Shown here: piece by piece, positions 35,880 through 48,150 of the stretch | Position numbering within the stretch: the stretch's first letter is position 1 | Layout of the letters: every line of letters begins with the position of its first letter | NCBI GenBank assembly: GCA_036927565.1 | Contig: JAYESD010000004.1 | Coordinates: 86,308,942 to 86,372,941, forward strand | Length of the DNA: 64,000 bases | Direction of reading: 5' to 3' | Source: Tuctoria greenei | Taxonomy: Eukaryota > Streptophyta > Magnoliopsida > Poales > Poaceae | Notes under the pieces: generated by a model | Databases searched by the model: none | Told to the model about the DNA's origin: nothing | Seen by the model: the letters and a program-made list of their open reading frames with translations, nothing else | Position numbers and translations under genes: made by a program

Positions 35880-37250
35880 AGCCGGTGAGTTGTGTTTTCT
35901 AATAGAATTTGACCCGACTTTGGAAATCCATATCTCTTTAACCTGAAGGGCTATGGATTCAAATGAATACTTTTTGGAAAGGGGAAGAGCTATTCTACAA
36001 CTTTTCTATTCATTGTTACCTCAAATTCGGTTTAGAACTAATTAGAAACTGGAGTTCAAATTAGTACATGTGTACAGTGCTATCTGAAACCGCCAGAAAA
36101 TTCCTGAAATTTGAACAGCCATAGCTCTTAAATTAGAAAATCAACCTAGGAATGTCTATACATTTCTAGAAATCTTAAAGAGTCCTCTATAAATTTCCAA
36201 TTCAACTCTAAGGCAAAAACTCGCAATAATCAGGTCTAAATCGAAGTATCGTATAAGGTGTCATAACAGTCCAAAATCTGGACAGTTATATAATCAGTTG
36301 CTGTTTTGTATCGTAATTTCTAGTAGACTTGTCGAATGACTTCATATTTTTCATTTTTGGAATCCTGAGGATGTGTGTAACAAGTTTGCAATATTTTGTT
36401 TCTGCAAATATCAATATTTCTCTATTGAAAATTGTGGACAAAATCAGCAACATACAAAGGAAGTTCTGCCAAATATTAGTGAAAAATCTGGGAACTTGGT
36501 CGAACTTTAATATTTCATATCTCCCGACCAGAAGTGCTATGAGGGCATGTAAATACTCTTTAGAAATATTTTGAAGTCCTCTACAAGTTTTCTATTCAGC
36601 TCCAGACCAGAATCCTTGTCTAAGTGGGTGAAATTATGAGATTTGCAGAAACTGTCCGGAATTAACCAAACTGGACAGAAATCTGTACAGTTCTGAATTT
36701 GAACCATAACTCGCAGACCTTATGTCCAATAGGGTCACACGAGTAACCGTCGGAAAGTTTAGTGAGTCAGCTACAATTTTTGTAATTGGCTCCAGATCTT
36801 AATCGGTCATCTACCTCCCCCAAATTGAGTTTGAATACAGGGTGGTCAGTCTGAACTGAACCCCCACTTCTTCTGAATGCTGAATTTTTAGCAAACTTCA
36901 AAAATTCATATATTTTGAACCAGGCCTGATATGCATACAAATAAATACATTCTGGAAATCTGATTACATTGGATACAAATTTGTAGATAAGAATATTTTC
37001 ATATTTTGAACAGAAAGGTCTGAAAACTTTGGATCAAAACTGCTACTTTTTAAGCTGGTTCTGCTGAAAGTGCAGAAAATTCTGCTGACCTTAAAATAGC
37101 ATAACATGAAAACCAGAGATGATCTAGAGGCAACAAAATACTTTTTGGAAAGGTCTTGAAGTTTAATTTAACTTTGTTATTCATCTCAAGATCTGATTTT
37201 CCATTAACTAGACAAAAATCAAGTTTGCGTCCAGACTGGTCGTTTGTCAC
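35880..37250 (+). repeat. Degenerate tandem array, ~195-bp period, seven units
   Basis: Each unit has an anchor like CATAxCTCxxA, then a TACTxTxTGGAAA box, then AGTCCTCTACAAxTTTxxTATTCAxCTCxAGATC. A CTGGACAG box is present in several units. Anchors fall at about 35930, 36121, 36311, 36517, 36706, 36908 and 37101, giving intervals of 191, 190, 206, 189, 202 and 193. Confidence 0.72.
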
Positions 37251-38137
37251 CATAGCCTGGCCAGTTTGAACCTTTTGGTTTTTGTTAGGCATTCGGTTCT
37301 CGATTTCAACTCGAGGAGTGTCGTAACCAACCAAGAGTTAGGACCCAACTGTTTACCAAGTTGAATGGAGTGTTTAACTCATTTGAAGCCATTTTCCTTG
37401 GATTGACATACTAGTGTTTAATTTAAGTGACTTGTCACGTCACTTCTTGTGCTTTCGAGCGCAAGTCGTAATTACTCGAATTGCATCTCGTCTTTCCATG
37501 AGGATTGTTTGAAGTACGTTTCGACATCCTGGTTTGAAACTTTAAGGGGGAAGGCTAGAACTCAAGTAATGGTGGTGTTCAACCATCAACCTTGGTTACA
37601 ATGAGTCGTGTCAACAAGAAGACGATCAATTAAGATTACATCTTCAAGAGGATCCAACATCCACCACCAGATTGAGTTACTATAAGAAGAGTGTTACTTC
37701 AACTCCACTAAAGTGATCGAGAAGGATATCCGTTCCTCCTGACTGATTGAAGCGAAGGTTAGGTGAAGTATCACTAGAGATGTGTCTAGTGATCTCGATC
37801 AGGTGTCTAGGGATAACCTTCGACACAAGTTAGTTGTTTTTCTTCTGATGAAGATACTCCTCAAGTCAACTAGTTACTCTAAGACCTAGTTGAAGATACA
37901 ATCAAGTTGAGTAGTACATGAACAAGCTTTCGAAAGGTCTAGGTAACGTGGTATATTTTCCACATTCCTTATCGGTCGTTCTGTTATAAATTCCTTAACT
38001 GTGGTCAAGTCATGAAAGGAACGCTACTCATTGAGTGTCTTTCATGACCACGGTATTCAATCCTTACAAATCATCAGACAGTACTTGAGTTCTGTGGGTG
38101 TGGTTCATTTAGTCTTGCTCAAACTATAAAAGCTACT

Positions 38138-38228
38138 GCACCATGCATGTGCACCATTTGCACCATACATATGCATCATTTGCACCATACATATGCACCA
38201 TTTGCACCATACCATGTGCATATTCATT
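38138..38228 (+). repeat. 22-bp minisatellite (GCACCATxCATxTGCAxCATTT)
   Basis: Three units start at 38138, 38160 and 38182, and a fourth imperfect unit starts at 38204. Confidence 0.9.
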
Positions 38229-39408
38229 GCACCATACAACATATGACGCATCATGAAGCATCATTACCAATGCAACATCAATGATAGAATGCATGATAAT
38301 ACTAAAATTTAGAGCAAGATTGTGTACCCTATTAAAACTATTCTAAGGTGTCTAATGACTACGGTCATTTCACCATCTTCAGTTGACTTCTTACATTGTT
38401 GATCTCCTTTCCATTGAGTAATACTTGGGAAACCGATTACTCAACCTCACTTGCAAGTAAACAAACACTTGAACTTCCATCCTTAACTTGTTTAGGTTCA
38501 AGTACCTTGGTTTTTGCAACTATACCGTTCGTCATCGAGTGGTCATCAGTTCGATGATCAACCTTGTAAAATCCATGAGATCCCCTTACTCGTGAGGATA
38601 CCGTTCGATTGTCAACCTCGTGAAACTATTTGGGTCCATCTAAGATCTTGCGTTGGTATATGGTAACCTTGATACTCTGAGAACCTTGTAGTTATCTTAT
38701 GATTGAGTTCTTTGCTGTGTTGGAAACATATGAGGATGTTGAATCCTTAAATCCTCGTGTGCCACCGCAAAGAGTCTTCATCTTCTATTTCTATTGTTTG
38801 AAGATGTTGATATACCCAAAAATCTTGTAGTCACCATACCTTCAGTATTCTTGTTGTTTTGCTCACATAAGAGTGTTGAGTGTTTTGCTACTCTTATGCT
38901 ACAGCTAAGGAATCCTATGGTTGACTAAACATCAAACAAGATTAATAATTGTTGTTTAACCTCGTAAACCATCTTAACTCATGTAAGGGGAAATACCACA
39001 CTAAGTTATAAGGAACGATGCAAAAAAAAAACCAAGCAAGCAACCAAAAATCAATGCAAAGATAGTTTCAAACTATCATGGTGACCTAGAGAAGCAAAGT
39101 GCAAGTCCTGATTCTTCCAGTCAAGACTAGGACAGGACAAGATGTCATGTCATTGTAAGAGTACAGCAATAAAGGATCAGTAACAAATGTGAAAGTTTTA
39201 CGATGTAATATTGTCATGTCGAGCATCCTATCAAGGTTATCAACCTAAAGACTGGAATCACCTGAAGCAAACTTTAGAATTTCTTAAGATGCCTGAAGAT
39301 AATCACTATTTCGTAGAACCCAAGTCTTTAAGGGCATTGTCATTTTCCTTAGTCAATGACCCTCTTTTACAGATTGTCCCCTCATCATTTCTGTTATTCT
39401 ACTTGCTA

Positions 39409-39444
39409 GAATCTCGGGACGAGATTCCTTTAAAGGGGAAGGAT
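39409..39444 (+). other. Palindrome and polypurine tract before the C 3' LTR
   Basis: GAATCTCGGGACGAGATTC (39409-39427) is an inverted repeat. TAAAGGGGAAGGAT follows directly before TGTAAAAGCCC. The palindromic insertion at 48151 has the same arrangement (AATCTCGAAGGCGAGATT at 48241-48258, then AAGGGGGG). Confidence 0.85.
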
Positions 39445-42400
39445 TGTAAAAGCCCGCTTTTCGGGAACAAAAATGCAAAAATGGGAACTTAGAAATTTTG
39501 AAAGTGGACTTGGAAATCCAAATTCACATGAACCACATGAGTTAACCAATGTTCACTAAAAATAGGAACTTGTTAAAATTGTACATATAGAACATGGTTG
39601 CTAATGTATATTAGAACTTAAGGTGTAAAATCCTTAATTTCCAAGTATTCACATTTTCTGTAAAAATTTAAGGAGGAAAAGAAAACAAAATAGAGAGAAA
39701 GAAAAAGGAATTATTCCAACCCTAAAATGGGACATTCAAAAACTCAAATCAAGCTACTGTTCAAGCTAGGTTCACATGAAGATTTAAGCTACTCAATACA
39801 TGGGTATTGCTAGGTCAAAATAATTTGCAGTACCAAATATATATTCAAATTAATACAAATCGAATATGCTACTGTACATTTGACCCTGTCCAAAAATATT
39901 CGAATCTAAGACTGTAAATTTTTCCATGTCCTTCTAATATTCCAAATTGACTCCCGGTAAAGTTTCAAATTTTTTTGAAGCACGTTTTCCATTTCTTGGA
40001 CACGTACTGAAAGTTTAATCAAAGTCGACTTCAAATTTAAACTTTATACTTAACCTTGTCCAAATCAACTCCAAATTTTTCCCGAGGTTCCTTATGGTTC
40101 ATAAAGGTTAACTTCAAAGTTTCAGGATTTTTGAATCTGATTTACTATTTATTTCATTGAATCAAGTATCACCGCTTGAATTCAAATTCAAACCTGGGTT
40201 AAAAATTAAACTTGCTCAGTTCTGAAATCTGATTGCACCATAAAATTATTCACATTTTATTTAGTCATTGGGCCAGAGTTGAATATTTTTGAAGCATGGT
40301 TGCTAGCTCTATTTGAAATTGGAAAGGAGAATGAGGGAGGAGAGTGTTGTGGGCCCCACAGGTCAGCCATTGAAACAAGGAACCGCCTCTATTCTTCTCT
40401 TGCCGTGGTGCCACGCACCTGCATGCAAAACTACACACAGCTGTTTGCCCAGCCGACTACAATTCACCTCTATTCCTCATCCTCTCTGCTAATTTCTTCA
40501 CCCAGAAGGCAGAAACGGAAGCCTCGCTTCAGTTTTGGCGATCCTCTTGCACGACGCAGCTCACGGTTCTGAGCACCGCACCTGCCCCACCCTCTGGCGC
40601 ACAGCGCCTGCTCATCGCTCGCCCCGGCTGCATCACTCCCGGCCGCCGGCCGCCTTTGCTCCGCGCCCCTGCACGCATGTCGTTGTTGCCGCCTGCTTAC
40701 CGGTCTGGTCACCGCGCTGCGCGCCTGCGCTGCCGACCAAGCTCTCCCTACTCACCGCCGCACTACGTTCCTCTCTCCCGGCCGCCGCGGCATCACTCCG
40801 CACCCGTGCCCTGCGTGTGCCCCCTCCCTGCCATGCCGCTCCGCCCCCTCCGGCCCCTGTCCGTCCACGGCACTGCCCCACCTCCCGGTTGCCTCTGCCT
40901 CGCCGGTGCCGTGCCGCTGCGTGCTCGCTGAGCTGCCCAGCACCGCGCTGCCTGCCTCTTCACCGGCGCCGCACCGTTCCTGCTCGCCGGCCACCCTGCT
41001 CGAACTCGTCTGCTCCCGACCGCGCGCATCTCGCCGCCCTGGCCGCTTGCCCTTCCCTTCGACGTGTCCGCCTTTGCCCTGCACCGCCTGCGCCGCCGAC
41101 GTCGTGTGCGCCACGGCGCTCTGCTCCGTACCCCTTCGTCCTAAAGGTGAGTGGCTTGGCCATCCTCCTCTCCACCACCTCGCTCGCCGGCGCCCCGGGT
41201 TCCGCGCGTTGCACCAAAGCCGCCACGTGCCGTGTTTCCACGCGCCGTGTGCCATGTTTCCGCGCGCCCATGCCACCGTCGTGCGCCGTGTTTCCACGCG
41301 CCCATACCCGCTCGTGCCCGTAATGGCCGTGCCTCTTCGCCACCGCGTCAAACATGCCTGCTGTCCGTCTCCTTGCTGTCCGTCGGCGCCTTGTCCTCAC
41401 CAGCCTCGGCTGTGCTGCTCTACGTCGCCACGGCGACAACTGTCGCGCCGTGCCACACCAACCGCGCGCCTTGCTCCATTGCCTCTCGCCGTGTCTTGCT
41501 ACCTGCGCCGGTCGCGTGTCGCCTGTGCACCGTGGCCGTGCTCGTCTGCTCCCCATCGACATCGTCACCTACCGCACATCATTACGGTGTTCTGCTCTGT
41601 AGCTGCATCCTAGCAACGAGGCAAGTAATGTCTGGGATGAAGGAGATGCAGGAACACATCGTTGACACACCAGCATCGACAATTGATCCAAGGTTAGCTC
41701 TGATTTGTGCTAAGATTGGTCGTATCAATGCTGCAGTCAACCTGTTCGGTGAAATGTTTACAAGGAAGAAACCAGATGTATTGACGTCCATGCTAGTCGA
41801 TGGATGCAGGTCTGTTGTGGGGTGGCAATTGATAAGGACATGTGCCAAGGTGCTCTTGGAATGTTGATGAAGTAACCGGATCAAGAAACAACCAAGATGT
41901 TTGCTAAAATGCTTACAAGGTTAGTCACTGTGATCGTCCTTCGCCCTCTGGTCCATGTTCCGCATTGATATCATTCCTATAGAAATCCCCACGGTGACCT
42001 CCTTTGTCTTTTGTATCGCGTTGGCCTGTCTGTGCGTGCTCATGATACTCCACCATGAGCCGCGTCGACGTCGTTGACCATATGACGTCGTCGTGATGTT
42101 CTGAGCTGTCATCGTGCCCTAGCATGCTTGTGATGCTTGTGATGTGTGTGGTGCTGGAAAACAAGCACGACTCGTCGAACAATGGTTGTCAAGCCAAATT
42201 AGGTTTTAGTCGCTGTGAGAGTGATCGAGTCCTAAGTGTAGCCAAGGTGCTCGATAAAATGCCTTCTAGGTCAAACCACGTAAGTTGGTGATCACCGATG
42301 ACCTGTGGTTGAGTAATGTGAGAACGTTGCGACCGACAAGGAAAACTAGTCCAAGGGGAACCTTGGATAAGAGTTTCTTGTTTGTGTCGATGATGTTTCC

Positions 42401-44917
42401 TAACCGTCCGCAGAATTACTTAACTAGGTGTGCCGTTTCGTCGACGACAGGTTCGTCGAGTCACTTGCCGACGATAGAGTCAATGTCACTAACCTTGTGA
42501 CTCAGAAGGTGGTGTTCGGGATTTCGCTCACCACCATGGATGAGTACGGGTCGAGGTGAACGTCGATGAGATGATCTTCCCGAGATGGCAAAGCACGTCA
42601 TCGTGACATAGTAATGCCTTATGTTCGAGTTCCAGGAGTTCACCGAGCTCATCTGGACAATCTTACAAAGGACACTGCAATAGTGTCATGTAAGAACTTG
42701 GACGATGTTTACAAAGATAGTCATAGCGACTGAATTACCTAAAGGTCCTTTGAACGTATCTTGGTACTCACATTAGGTTAGCAGTGCTTGTGATGACTCT
42801 TTGAGTCCAAGCAAAGCCGATCTCACTTCTTTTCCAAGTGTCGCTAGGGTTTCACGTCGATTCATCCTAATTCAACATCCTGCAACCACACTTGTCACTT
42901 AATTAGGTTTACTCCTTAGTGAGTTTGCATAACTTCATTGGTCGACTTGTAAGTCACAACCTTCTTTATTGCACACTTCACTCATACTCAAGCTTTCGAT
43001 GTCCCCCCTTGATTCCTTAGTTAGTCTTACACTATGGAGTCCAACACTTCCATACCAGTCAGTCTCAGCTTTCTCGAGTGGCATAGCTCCAAGTGTTATG
43101 TGAATAATGGCAATACATGTTTTCATTGCACCTGTCAATTCACAGCTCGACACTACTATGACCACTTGACTTATCCATAGTTTCTCCACCCATTCGAGAG
43201 ATACCTAATTTTTCTCGTCAAGCCTCTTCTTCTTAAGGTTTTTTCAACTCGTCGAGTCCGTTATTAGATTACCTTATTCACTTATATGCATATCATGTCG
43301 ATAGGAACGTGATGATAGGTGATCAACGAGAAGTTTCTCCGGGAGGAGAATGCTGAGGAGTTCCAACTTCAAGATTCCATGGTGGATTCTCCGGAGGAAG
43401 ACCAAGCCATAACAACTAACATTGTTATAGATTCGCAAACAAGGCAAGCCCCGGTTTGCATTTAAGTTCCTTACAGTGTTTTTGCAGTTTTCATTCACCT
43501 TATGTCTTCAGATGATTGTGCATTACATTTAAGGTGTTTGATATCCACTTGCATGACCCACTAATCCTGTGGAGTCTTGGGTAGGTCTACGGCCCGTTGA
43601 GTAGAAACTGCTATGCTTATGCTCATAGGATGAATTGGAGTCTTGGCTAAGTCGAGTAATTGGAATCTAATCGCGAGATTGGATTTTATCACACAGGATG
43701 AATTGGCTCAAGAAATGTTTTATAAATATGAAATTGAGACCGGTCAGAGATGAGTAGGAAGCGACAAGAGGTGGTATTGATCGTATAGCTCTGACCGTGT
43801 CGATTGAGGACCGTTTCGTGTGCGGCCCTGCTGGACAAGCTTGAGTTGTACCGGCGACATACTGGAGAAATGGGCTCCAGTAAACTGACGTAGCTTTATA
43901 CTGGTTTGTCGAGGCATTCCGTTCCGTTTTATAGACGTGGGTTGAGGGCAGCAAGGTGTAAATCAGCTGGTGGGCATGTCAGAGTACGCCCCATGCAGTG
44001 ACCTCCTGCTCGTGATGGATCGACCGGTTCGACATTCGAGTGTTTAGTGAAAGGTAGCCATATACAACTAGTACTGAAATGTTATGTAGGTACTGCTGTA
44101 AGTACTCGCTGGCATTTCCGAAAGTGCGTATGTGTCGTGTTGTCCGGGTGTGTCCTGATTGCAATCACCGTCCCTCGCGGTAATAGAGTACAACTTGTTC
44201 ACTACGCTGTGACGTAGTAAATACTGAAGAAGTCAGAAGGATATGACATATTGAATTATAATTTCTTTGCAACCTTGTATGGCTTAGAGATAGCACAATT
44301 AAAAGTTTACAGTTTCCAAATACTTATCCTGTAATAGCAGTATGTGCTTTGGGCATGTCATATCATCGGCAAAGTGTTTCTTGTTTGATTGTGGAATCTA
44401 TAATGTGCCATGCCTGAAGAATGTCATTTGCTACTTAAAACATGACTATAAGGATCCACTTGTAGGCGAGTCATTTATGCTATTCCTTACCTATGCTTAA
44501 TATTCACCTCTGCATATGTCTAGTGAGACGGGTTAGTCTTGTTGAGCCTTATACTCACGTTTGCGCTTTAACTATTTTTGCAGGTATTAGGTTTATTTCT
44601 GTTGTTCAGGTTGTACATGAGATCTCGAGGTGTCGAGATATATCTCATGTGAACCACGCTGCTGCTGAATGTTCTTCTTGTTGCTAGTAAGAAGCGTCCT
44701 AGGGCATGGAAGTCTTCTCTCCTACTTAGTTAGGTGAGATTATGAGTATGTATTTTCTGTTGCGTGTGTACTCCTGTTGTACACTCTTTTGTAAACTCTT
44801 ATTATTATGAAATGAAAACTTTATATGTTTTGGTATCCTTTTCGTGTGTGTTGTTAGGTGCCGCATCGCACGGCACCACCCAATGAGATCCTTGGACGTC
44901 GGGACCCGGTCCACACA
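39445..44917 (+). repeat. Element C 3' LTR
   Basis: 5,473 bp, colinear with the 5' LTR and showing scattered substitutions. The densest indels are in the GC-rich block (40390-41580). The PPR-like fragment is at about 41690-41810. Confidence 0.93.
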
Positions 44918-44922
44918 CCCTC

Positions 44923-45550
44923 CACTTCAAAACGTGGTGACTTCTGTGCGCACCTAGCTAGGAGGGTTGTTCCTATTATAAATAACACCCTTGTGCTTCT
45001 GGAAAACCAACCTTTTATTATTTGATAACCAAGATTATTTCCGAGTGCCCTGCACACCTTTGTTCTTCCTTGTTCTTCTTGGACTTGTCAAGTTATCCCT
45101 CGGGGGTCCCCTAATTTATGCTCTAGGATTTTGGGCCTTTTGTGTGGATTAGTATCAGGTTTGTGGTTCTACGGTCATTCAGAGATCAAGTGGAAATCCT
45201 CAAGGTTTTGGAGCCACTCTGCCCGTCGCTTGGTAGCAACAAACCTTAGCGGGTATAAAGCTAGTTATCACGAATTGTGGTTCTGTTATCGTTCGGGGAT
45301 TGAGTGAAACTTCTCAGAGACTTCGGTGCCTCTCTTCCCATCGCTTGGTCGCATCCAACCTTGGCAGGTATAAAGCTAGTTACCCAACTGTTTTTAGCTA
45401 ATTATCATTGTTCGTACTGCTGTTCAATGATGTATCATATTGTCCGAACTGCTTAAAGCAATGGTTCGAACTGCCTGATCTTTCCGTTTTCCCTTTGTCG
45501 TACCTACTACCATGAAGATCAGGCCACTTCCGGGTTTCACCCTATCATGT
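44923..45550. repeat. Unassigned LTR-like sequence (right part), with tandem dimer
   Basis: Continuation of 28851-29281. Two diverged ~115-bp direct repeats are at about 45160-45276 and 45277-45385, sharing TCGCTTGGT and GGTATAAAGCTAGTTA. Confidence 0.4.
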
Positions 45551-45649
45551 CGAGATCATACCTAGGCGCGCTTCCAACCATGTGCTTAAAAAGAGAAAAA
45601 CGGGAGGTGTGCCTCCCACCCCTTCATATCCGAGACCGACTGTGGGGGT

Positions 45650-46243
45650 CGATGTTTGCGCGATACTGTGTTGCTCCAAGAGGTATGGACTCTCCTTTTC
45701 TTATGTCGGTATCCTATTGTGAAGTTGTGTTGTCCCCTCATAGCTCTAACGTTATGCTGGAAGATGGATCAATCTCCCTCGCTTGCTGCCCTCCTCGCGG
45801 ATCTGGGTCAGATGGGGTCTCGATTGCTGATGCTTTCAAGTCGGTCACCACTCCAATATTGTTGTTTTTTGCTCCCGCGGTTGCTGGGGCAGCACAAGGA
45901 CCCTTGACTATGCACCACCGCCTGAGCTCGATAATGGATCTGGGGGTGTGGGGCCGGTCGCAACCGTACCTAGCCCTTCGGGGCAGAGCCTTCGCTGACC
46001 CTCGAGGAGGTCAGGGCCGGGGCTGCCCCGGGCCTGACCCTGGAGCCATTGCCGACCCTCGAGTAGGTCGGGACCAGAGCTGCCATGGGCCTGACCCTAG
46101 ACGTTGTGCTTGTGGACGAGGAATTGTCGGTAGTAGTCTTTGGTCAGGAGGAGCCCGACCTTCGCACCGAAAGTTCGACCTCCGAGTGGGAGTTTTCGAT
46201 CTAGAGGGTCCACATAGGTGGCTCCATTCTTGTTTGCGCGACC
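45650..46243 (+). pseudogene. Middle part of the PF04195-type gene (tentative)
   Basis: GC-rich with an open frame, ending in an acidic segment DVVLVDEELSVVVFGQEEPDLRTE before the hAT insertion. Within it a ~58-bp unit is duplicated (45992-46048 and 46049-46106). Assignment to the gene rests on position between its N-terminal and coiled-coil parts; I recognise no domain. Confidence 0.4.
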
Positions 46244-46251
46244 CTCGTTAT

Positions 46252-47816
46252 TGGAGCTGGCAATCGGGCCATGTCTGGCTGGCACGGCCCGACCCATTCG
46301 TACATTGGGCCAAAACGGCCCGAGGCTCGAAAGCACGACGGTCGTGCTGGTGGCTGAAATTTGCGGCCCAAGCACGGCCCAAAACATGACGGGCCGCCTT
46401 CGGGGCGTGCCGGCCCGAGCACGGCACAATAGAACACTGTAGCAAATAAAATAAAATGAAAAAAGAAAAAAACACAACAGCCACAGCCCATTTAGCAGCA
46501 GCCCACCAATTTGAGGCGCAGCCCATCAGCACCAAAAGAACCCTCCAACAGCAACCCACCAACAGCATTTAAAAAATGATTTTGAGAAGAATTTTTTTTT
46601 GAATACATAGACAAAAACACTTCAAAAAATATGAAACGAATAGGGAAGGTTAAGGAAGTTGATTTAGATGTTGTTACAGAATTTGACATTCAAAAGACAA
46701 ATATATTGCTGAGAATAAAAAAAAGGAAAAATTAATTATGTCTTTTTTTTATTCTAAAAAATACAATGATTTTTGACATGAACATTGTGGTGCAATTGTT
46801 ATATTACAATAAGAATCTATGTGATTGTTTTCAGAATATTTTATCATTTTTGGCATCAATGTGTGTTGAAATATTAAGAACGACTCATATATTTATGAGC
46901 ATATGAGTGAAATGTGGGGCAACTTGATATTTCACATGTTGAAGTTCTTCAAAAAATTCTAAAAAAAATTATACATGTACACATCGACAATATGTACATA
47001 CAAAACAAATTTCAGTTGAAGATCCTTTTTTTTTGAAGAGATATAAAAAATGAACAATATGTTTATAGGAATTAATTTGAGTTCTATGAAAACGTACAAA
47101 AGTTACTTTTATAAGTTTGTAAATAATTGTTCCAAGTTGTAGAGAGTATTTTGAAATAATAAAATAAAAACAGCTAATTTGGACTTAATATGTGAAATCT
47201 GTACAAGTTTGAATATTTAAATTGGACTCAAAATAAAAAATGGTGCAAACAAAGAATAGTCGCTTGTGGGCCCCTCCTGCCAGCCAGTAGAAGCGCTCGT
47301 GGGCTGTCTGCAGCAGAGCGCACACTCGTGAGCCTCGTGGAATTCGGCCCACGTGCGGTCACATGTGTTGCCTGAGGTGCAGCGAAGGATTTAGTCTAAC
47401 CTCGCCTCTTTAGTGGGCGCGGGACCAGCATATAACGAGGGGTGATTCAGAGCACTCGAATTCATTTGAACGTTTCTTGCCAGAAGTCTGCTTGGATGGG
47501 CCTTGTCGTGCTAATGGGATGGACTATCTTTGTTGGTTCATTGAGCTTAATGTTGTGGCCTGGCATGGCAGTTGAAATTTTTTGGGGGCTGCCGGGCCGA
47601 TTTCGTGCTTGGGCTATTCTCGGACCGCCGGGCTGGTTTCGTGCCGTGCCGGGCCGTGCCGCCCATCGTGCCCGGGATCGAGACACGGCATAGCCCGAGA
47701 GTCCATGTCGGGTCGGCACGGCTCGATGGTCCTTCGTGTCGGGCCGGGCTGCGTTTCGGGCCGCTACCCCGTGCTTCGGGCCACCCGAATTTAGCCTGAC
47801 CCAATTGCCACCTCTA
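46252..47816. mobile_element. hAT-like non-autonomous DNA transposon (1,565 bp)
   Basis: Left end TGGAGCTGGCAATCGGGCC; the right end complement reads TAGAGGTGGCAATTGGGTC. These imperfect terminal inverted repeats contain the GAGGTGGCAAT core of grass hAT elements. The 8-bp duplications are CTCGTTAT (46244-46251) and CTCGTTAC (47817-47824), matching at 7 of 8 positions. GC-rich sub-terminal blocks with repeated CACGGCCC/GGGCCGTGC motifs (46280-46430, 47580-47780) flank an A/T-rich core without a transposase ORF. Confidence 0.82.
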
Positions 47817-47824
47817 CTCGTTAC

Positions 47825-48145
47825 AGGCGTCGGGGGCCACGACATAGGGCGTTCGAGACAATTCCGCCCTCATCCTCGATGCCTTGCTGTTTTAGCTCAA
47901 AACGTGGGAACAAGCTTATAGGGATGTTGAGTTCACCTCTGCTCAGGAGAGCCTTGTTGCTGGCTATGAACGGGTGGGCGAAGTGCTCGGACGGCTTCAG
48001 AGAGCGGCCCCCGATGGGCAAGTAGGAGCCCTGCTCCCGTTTTAGCTTTTCTAGTCAGATGCTATATTTTTCATGGCTTTGTAGCGGCTGGCCCAGTGGG
48101 CAGTTGAGCGTTCGCGACTCGCTCGTGAGCAAGCATCGTCAGGCC
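47825..48145 (+). pseudogene. PF04195-type gene, coiled-coil segment 1 (remnant)
   Basis: One frame reads LKTWEQAYRDVEFTSAQESLVAGYERVGEVLGRLQRAAPDGQ and later RLAQWAVERSRLAREQASSGR, a helical charged pattern, with stops in between. It runs directly into the TSD of the palindromic insertion and resumes after it. Confidence 0.5.
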
Positions 48146-48150
48146 GAAGC

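Larger units (their letters stand above)
34746..39444 (+). other. Element C internal region, non-coding
   Basis: No retroviral domain is found in any frame. It contains the ~195-bp periodic array (35880-37250), the 22-bp minisatellite (38138-38228), and a short open frame at the 3' end (39211-39492) that runs through the PPT into the LTR and is probably not a gene. From 37260 to 38130 and 38290 to 39200 I see nothing recognisable. Confidence 0.75.
29282..44917 (+). mobile_element. Element C: LARD-like retrotransposon with 5.46-kb LTRs (15.6 kb)
   Basis: The LTRs are 29282-34745 (5,464 bp) and 39445-44917 (5,473 bp), starting TGTAAAAGCCC and ending in CACA. The 5-bp TSD CCCTC is exact (29277-29281 and 44918-44922). 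The 4.7-kb interior has no gag, protease, RT or integrase; the longest open frames there are under 100 codons. This fits the large retrotransposon derivative (LARD) class. A PPT (about 39431-39444) and an upstream palindrome (39409-39427) resemble Tekay-type 3' ends, which suggests a Tekay/Del helper. No canonical PBS is seen after 34745. Confidence 0.9.

Noticed and set aside
38138..38228. CRISPR or regulatory repeat array
   Set aside because: Simple 22-bp minisatellite without unique spacers.
39211..39492. 93-codon ORF at the 3' end of the C interior as a protein gene
   Set aside because: It runs through the palindrome, PPT and LTR start; its end is dictated by cis-elements, and no domain is visible.
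40752..41568. Long overlapping ORFs on both strands in the C 3' LTR
   Set aside because: They mirror the GC-rich block; stop codons are rare there because of composition, and no domain is recognisable.
29282..44917. Two independent solo LTRs or a segmental duplication
   Set aside because: The exact CCCTC duplication at the outer ends only, a PPT before the right copy, and same orientation fit one complete element.
46218..46568. ORFs on both strands at the left end of the hAT-like element as transposase
   Set aside because: They cover the GC-rich sub-terminal repeats only; no transposase motif is seen.
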